DNA from: an uncultured Chloroflexota bacterium
GTDB lineage: Bacteria > Chloroflexota > Limnocylindria > Limnocylindrales > Limnocylindraceae
DNA length: 10,383 bases
Direction of reading: 5' to 3'
NCBI GenBank assembly: GCA_903851225.1
Contig: CAINNT010000062.1
Span: 1-10,383 of the forward strand
Shown: positions 8,335 to 10,383 of the stretch, one piece after another
How the letters are laid out: every line of letters starts with the position of its first letter
Position numbering within the stretch: the first letter of the stretch is position 1
The notes under the pieces: generated by a model
The model's database searches: none
Told to the model about the DNA's origin: nothing
The model's input: the letters and a program-made list of their open reading frames with translations, nothing else
Made by a program: the position numbers and the translations under genes

Positions 8335-8340
8335 CCCTCC
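8335..8340 (-). promoter_or_regulatory. Ribosome binding site of ftsH (decides its start)
   Basis: On the minus strand this reads GGAGGG, a strong Shine-Dalgarno match, followed by the 6-base spacer AACCAG and then the ATG at 8328. It is the clearest such site in the window, and it favours the ATG over the upstream in-frame TTG at 8358, which lies on the far side of it. A second, weaker GGAG occurs a few bases further upstream. Confidence 0.85.
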
Positions 8341-8365
8341 GTTCTCCGTCTTCCCCAAAGGTGCA

Positions 8366-8440
8366 TGGTAGCGAGGGCAGGAATCGAACCTGCTACCAAG
8401 GGCTTATGAATCCCCTGCTCTACCGGTGAGCTACCCCGCC
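8366..8440 (-). tRNA. tRNA with CAU anticodon (elongator Met, or Ile2)
   Basis: A 75-base cloverleaf can be folded by hand on the minus strand. The acceptor stem is GGCGGGG with CCTCGCT, the D arm GCTC/GAGC with loop ACCGGTA, the anticodon loop TTCATAA, the variable loop TGGTA, and the T arm GCAGG/CCTGC with loop TTCGAAT. The discriminator base is A73 and CCA is encoded. The C11-G24 pair and the lack of three G-C pairs at 29-31 argue against initiator tRNA. The anticodon CAU fits elongator tRNA-Met, or tRNA-Ile2 if C34 is modified to lysidine by TilS; the GGGGA anticodon stem resembles Ile2 tRNAs as I know them. Oddities are an A31-G39 mismatch, a G1-U72 wobble and a C15/A48 combination in place of the usual Levitt pair. 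It lies 37 bases upstream of the ftsH start, in the same direction, with no terminator between. Confidence 0.92.
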
Positions 8441-8452
8441 GTGCCTCTGCAT

Positions 8453-8458
8453 AGGATA
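8453..8458 (-). promoter_or_regulatory. Possible -10 box for the tRNA/ftsH transcript
   Basis: The minus strand reads TATCCT, four of six bases matching the TATAAT consensus, ending 12 bases before the first tRNA base. Transcription would start about 5 bases ahead of the mature tRNA. No convincing -35 hexamer lies 16-18 bases upstream (the 17-base position reads GTGCGT), so the call rests on position and one hexamer. Because there is almost no room for a promoter between tRNA and ftsH, this could also drive the downstream operon. Confidence 0.35.
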
Positions 8459-8469
8459 CCGAACGGGGC

Positions 8470-8490
8470 TCCCCTACGCACCACAGGGGA
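8470..8490. repeat. Short inverted repeat between the divergent promoters
   Basis: TCCCCT at 8470-8475 and AGGGGA at 8485-8490 form a perfect 6-bp inverted repeat around a 9-base spacer, in the 87-base gap between the tRNA and the phosphatase gene. It lies upstream of both proposed -10 boxes, so a shared regulator site is possible. A repeat this short could also be chance in GC-rich DNA, and no T-run follows it that would make it a terminator. Confidence 0.3.
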
Positions 8491-8515
8491 AAGGGCCGCC
8501 CGAGAGACAATCCGC

Positions 8516-8521
8516 TAGGCT
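8516..8521 (+). promoter_or_regulatory. Possible -10 box of a leaderless promoter for the phosphatase gene
   Basis: TAGGCT matches the TANNNT form of a bacterial -10 element and ends 6 bases before the ATG at 8528, the spacing seen for leaderless genes whose transcript begins at the start codon. No Shine-Dalgarno sequence precedes that ATG, which fits. No good -35 hexamer is seen. Confidence 0.35.
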
Positions 8522-8527
8522 CCCTCG

Positions 8528-9001
8528 ATGTTGAGAATCCTTACTCTCTGCCACGGCAACATCTGCCGCTCCCCACTCGCTGAGGTGCTCATCGAGGCAG
8601 CCATTGCGGAGGATTCGCTCCTCGCAGGTCGCGTGACGATCTCAAGCGCTGGAACCTCGGACGAACACGCCGGCGAAGGGATGCATCCGAACAGCGCCGC
8701 TATCCTGAGGAAACGAGGTCTGCGCAGCACCCACCAGGCACGACTCTTTACGCCGGCCCTCGCCATGACGATCGACCTGGTGCTCGCCGCCGATCAGGCA
8801 AACCTTCGAAACGGGCGCAACATCATCCGCTTAGCGCAAAAGGAGCCGGAGATTCGACTGCTGCGCGACTTTGATCCAGCTTCGCTCGGGCGTGATCTTG
8901 ATGACCCATGGGGCTACCCACCTGCGGAGTACGAACGCGTGGCCAAGGAGATCGAGGCGGCGATACCTGGTTTACTCGCGGAGCTTCGCGATCGGATTTA
9001 G
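8528..9001 (+). CDS. Low-molecular-weight protein tyrosine phosphatase family
   Basis: A 157-residue protein of the LMW phosphatase / arsenate reductase superfamily, which removes phosphate from tyrosine (or arginine, as in YwlE) through a cysteinyl-phosphate intermediate. The P-loop is at the very N-terminus: LCHGNICRS with nucleophile C8, R14 and S15 (Cx5R). The second Cys in the loop, C13, is the one that can form a protective disulfide in eukaryotic LMW-PTPs. SSAGT (39-43) and the general-acid motif DDPWG with D126 and P127 near the C-terminus complete the active site. It is about the normal size for the family. No Shine-Dalgarno site precedes the ATG. It is the only plus-strand gene and is transcribed away from the tRNA; its stop lies 2 bases from the stop of the convergent nucleoside hydrolase. 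No tyrosine kinase or polysaccharide gene is nearby to suggest its substrate. Confidence 0.93.
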   Translation: MLRILTLCHGNICRSPLAEVLIEAAIAEDSLLAGRVTISSAGTSDEHAGEGMHPNSAAILRKRGLRSTHQARLFTPALAMTIDLVLAADQANLRNGRNIIRLAQKEPEIRLLRDFDPASLGRDLDDPWGYPPAEYERVAKEIEAAIPGLLAELRDRI

Positions 9002-9003
9002 CG

Positions 9004-10029
9004 CTATTTGAACGAAAGGATCGCGTCCACCAGGACACGGTCGAAGGCGTCGGCGTCTACTCCAACTGCCACATCAACATCAGGTGTTCTGCCACGCTGC
9101 TTCAAGCGATCGCCATACCAGTCGGTGATTGTTCGACCACGCGCAAGATCACCGAGCTCGACGTCAACGGCGGCATGTACGAGCGCCAGCAGGTTCGGTA
9201 CCGCGAGGTGCGCCACCGCCACGGCATCGTGAACAGCGGATGCTGGCCAGTCGTACCGATCCTTGTGGAAGATCGCGTAAAAGCGCAACAAGTCCGCAAA
9301 GATCTTTGCGGGCAACGTTCCCGCCGCATCGAGCCGCTTCATCGCCGCTTCCCCCGTGAGGGCTCGGTGTGTGGCGTCAAGACAGACCATCGTCATTGGG
9401 ATTCCTGCAGCGAACACGATCCCCGCCGCATCAGGATCAACATACGAATTGAATTCCGCCGATGCCGTCACGTTCCCCTCTGCAATCGCGCCGCCCATCC
9501 AGCAGATGTGAGCGATCTTGGACTTGAGTTCAGGATGGTCCCGAAGCAGGATCGCAATATTCGTCAGCGGGCCAAGCGGGACCAGCGTCACCGGCTCGTC
9601 CGCCTCACGAAGCAGCGTTGCGATCAAATCCACAGCGCCCGCAGCGTGTTCCACGCCAGACGGCGCTGGGAGCTCGGCGCCATCCAGCCCCGAGTCACCA
9701 TGCACATATGGTGCGACCCAGAGCGGTCGAACGAGCGGCAATTCGGCACCAGCGGCAACGCGCACGTCGTTGGCGCCAAGCAGGGCCAAGGTTCGGCGAA
9801 GGTTCTCATAGGTCTTTGGCAGCGAAGCGTTTCCCGCAACCGCGGTCACCCCGAGCACCTTCAGCTCGGGGCGGGCGAAGGCAACAGCGAGTGCCATCGC
9901 ATCATCGTGACCAGGGTCGCAGTCGATGATGATCGGCAGAGGCTTCGCCACGGTGCCAAGTGGCGCACGACGCGGCGATGGCGGAAATGGCGTCGATAGC
10001 GGAAGCGGATTCGGCTTCAGTTCGCTCAT
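9004..10029 (-). CDS. Inosine-uridine preferring nucleoside hydrolase family protein (first copy)
   Basis: Calcium-dependent ribohydrolase that splits nucleosides into base and ribose for salvage. The 341 residues carry the family signature IIIDCDPGHDDAMAL with D36, D38, D42 and D43, the PLGPLTN motif (151-157), MGGA (178-181), AEFN with E192 and N194 followed by DPDAA, and VHDAVAV with H267 and D268 near the C-terminus. All the calcium and ribose contacts I would look for are present, so it should be active; which nucleoside it prefers cannot be told. The ATG at 10029-10027 overlaps the stop of the next gene (ATGA) and has no ribosome binding site. It puts about 30 mostly Pro- and Ser-rich residues ahead of the domain; a GTG at 9951-9949 (residue 27) would give the usual short N-terminus. 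No signal peptide is evident. It forms a tandem pair with the upstream paralogue. Confidence 0.93.
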   Translation of the reverse strand: MSELKPNPLPLSTPFPPSPRRAPLGTVAKPLPIIIDCDPGHDDAMALAVAFARPELKVLGVTAVAGNASLPKTYENLRRTLALLGANDVRVAAGAELPLVRPLWVAPYVHGDSGLDGAELPAPSGVEHAAGAVDLIATLLREADEPVTLVPLGPLTNIAILLRDHPELKSKIAHICWMGGAIAEGNVTASAEFNSYVDPDAAGIVFAAGIPMTMVCLDATHRALTGEAAMKRLDAAGTLPAKIFADLLRFYAIFHKDRYDWPASAVHDAVAVAHLAVPNLLALVHAAVDVELGDLARGRTITDWYGDRLKQRGRTPDVDVAVGVDADAFDRVLVDAILSFK

Positions 10030-10383
10030 GGGAGCTTGGAGTAGACGTCGACCATGATGTCAGCGAAACGCTGGTTGTCAATGGTGAGTCCCACGTCGCA
10101 GTTTGGCTCCAGTTTGTCGCGCTTGAGCCGATATGGATTCGCATCGCCGATCGTGCGACCACGTGCTGGCCCCTGCGTCGCGTCGACGACAACGTGGTAT
10201 CGGGAGACCCCCACCAGATCAGGTATCGCCAGATGCAGGATCGCTACCGCGTCATGAATCGCCATCTTCTCGCCCTGACCCCATGCGGCAGAGCGATCGA
10301 ACGAGAATTTCAAAAGCTCCGCAGCAGCTTTGGCTGAAGCGCCGGGGAGCGCATTAAGGCGGTCAAGGATGGTCCGGTCAAGA
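10026..10383 (-). CDS. Nucleoside hydrolase family protein (second copy), C-terminal part, runs off right edge
   Basis: The frame stays open from the right edge (first full codon 10382-10380) to a TGA at 10028-10026, giving the last 118 residues. It ends like the neighbouring nucleoside hydrolase: MAIHDAVAILHLAIPDL matches the His-Asp active-site helix, and ARGRTIGD followed by NCDVGLTIDNQRFADIMVD matches the C-terminal strand and helix of that family. The catalytic N-terminal half lies outside the window. The TTG at 10313 that can be read as a start is internal to the domain and is not the real one. Its stop overlaps the start of the first copy as ATGA, so the two are translated together. 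The two C-termini are recognisably related but clearly diverged, which suggests an old duplication or separate acquisition with different substrate preference. Confidence 0.88.
   Translation of the reverse strand, partial: LDRTILDRLNALPGASAKAAAELLKFSFDRSAAWGQGEKMAIHDAVAILHLAIPDLVGVSRYHVVVDATQGPARGRTIGDANPYRLKRDKLEPNCDVGLTIDNQRFADIMVDVYSKLP

Noticed and set aside
8329..8358. TTG start at 8358 for FtsH, adding 10 residues
   Set aside because: The ATG at 8328 has GGAGGG at 6-base spacing, whereas the TTG lies upstream of that site and has none of its own.
8110..8409. Plus-strand open frame ending in a MVARAGIEPATKGL-like peptide, and a minus-strand frame over the same tRNA
   Set aside because: These are the familiar spurious peptides produced by translating a tRNA gene and its surroundings; the cloverleaf explains the sequence.
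9696..9713. Inverted repeat CACCAT / ATGGTG with a 6-base spacer
   Set aside because: It encodes the conserved YVHG region of the nucleoside hydrolase, so the protein sequence explains it, and no flanking signal supports a regulatory role.
8908..9999. Plus-strand open frame of 363 codons opposite the first nucleoside hydrolase
   Set aside because: It mirrors the nucleoside hydrolase almost base for base, and part of it overlaps the end of the phosphatase gene in another frame. No motif is visible in it.

Overview
This window reads as ordinary, tightly packed core chromosome from a GC-rich free-living bacterium. The order ftsH / M20 peptidase / tyrA / Nudix / comM / dprA / topA, the non-AUG starts, the 1- or 4-base gene overlaps and the scarcity of Shine-Dalgarno sites suggest a streamlined Chloroflexota (for example a Limnocylindria-like freshwater lineage), with Actinomycetota as the main alternative. 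The phylum is an inference from gene style only; no rRNA or other marker is present. I see no insertion sequence, phage gene, CRISPR array, toxin-antitoxin pair or defence island, and no gap over 300 bases without a gene.

Layout. From 8440 down to the left edge, everything lies on the minus strand in one direction: a CAU-anticodon tRNA (8366-8440), ftsH (start 8328), an M20 dipeptidase-like metallopeptidase, tyrA, a COG4112-type Nudix protein, comM/yifB, dprA, and the N-terminal 310 residues of topA, which runs off the left edge just past its catalytic tyrosine. Four junctions overlap (TGATG or GTGA/ATGA), one has a 6-base gap and one a 44-base gap, so the whole block is probably one or two operons. 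An 87-base divergent promoter region (8441-8527) separates it from a plus-strand low-molecular-weight protein tyrosine phosphatase. That gene converges, 2 bases apart, on a minus-strand pair of overlapping inosine-uridine nucleoside hydrolases; the second runs off the right edge.

How the genes fit together. ComM (branch-migration helicase) and DprA (RecA loader on incoming single-stranded DNA) form a natural-transformation module beside DNA topoisomerase I, a placement recurrent in bacteria. FtsH supplies membrane protein quality control, the M20 enzyme peptide cleavage, TyrA tyrosine synthesis, and the nucleoside hydrolase pair nucleoside salvage.

Most useful leads: the DprA lacks its usual N-terminal SAM/HhH domain, the ComM is shortened and diverged near its arginine-finger motif, the tRNA has several unusual base pairs and sits 37 bases from the ftsH start, the phosphatase looks leaderless, and the two nucleoside hydrolases are diverged tandem paralogues. 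None of this amounts to a clearly new system.
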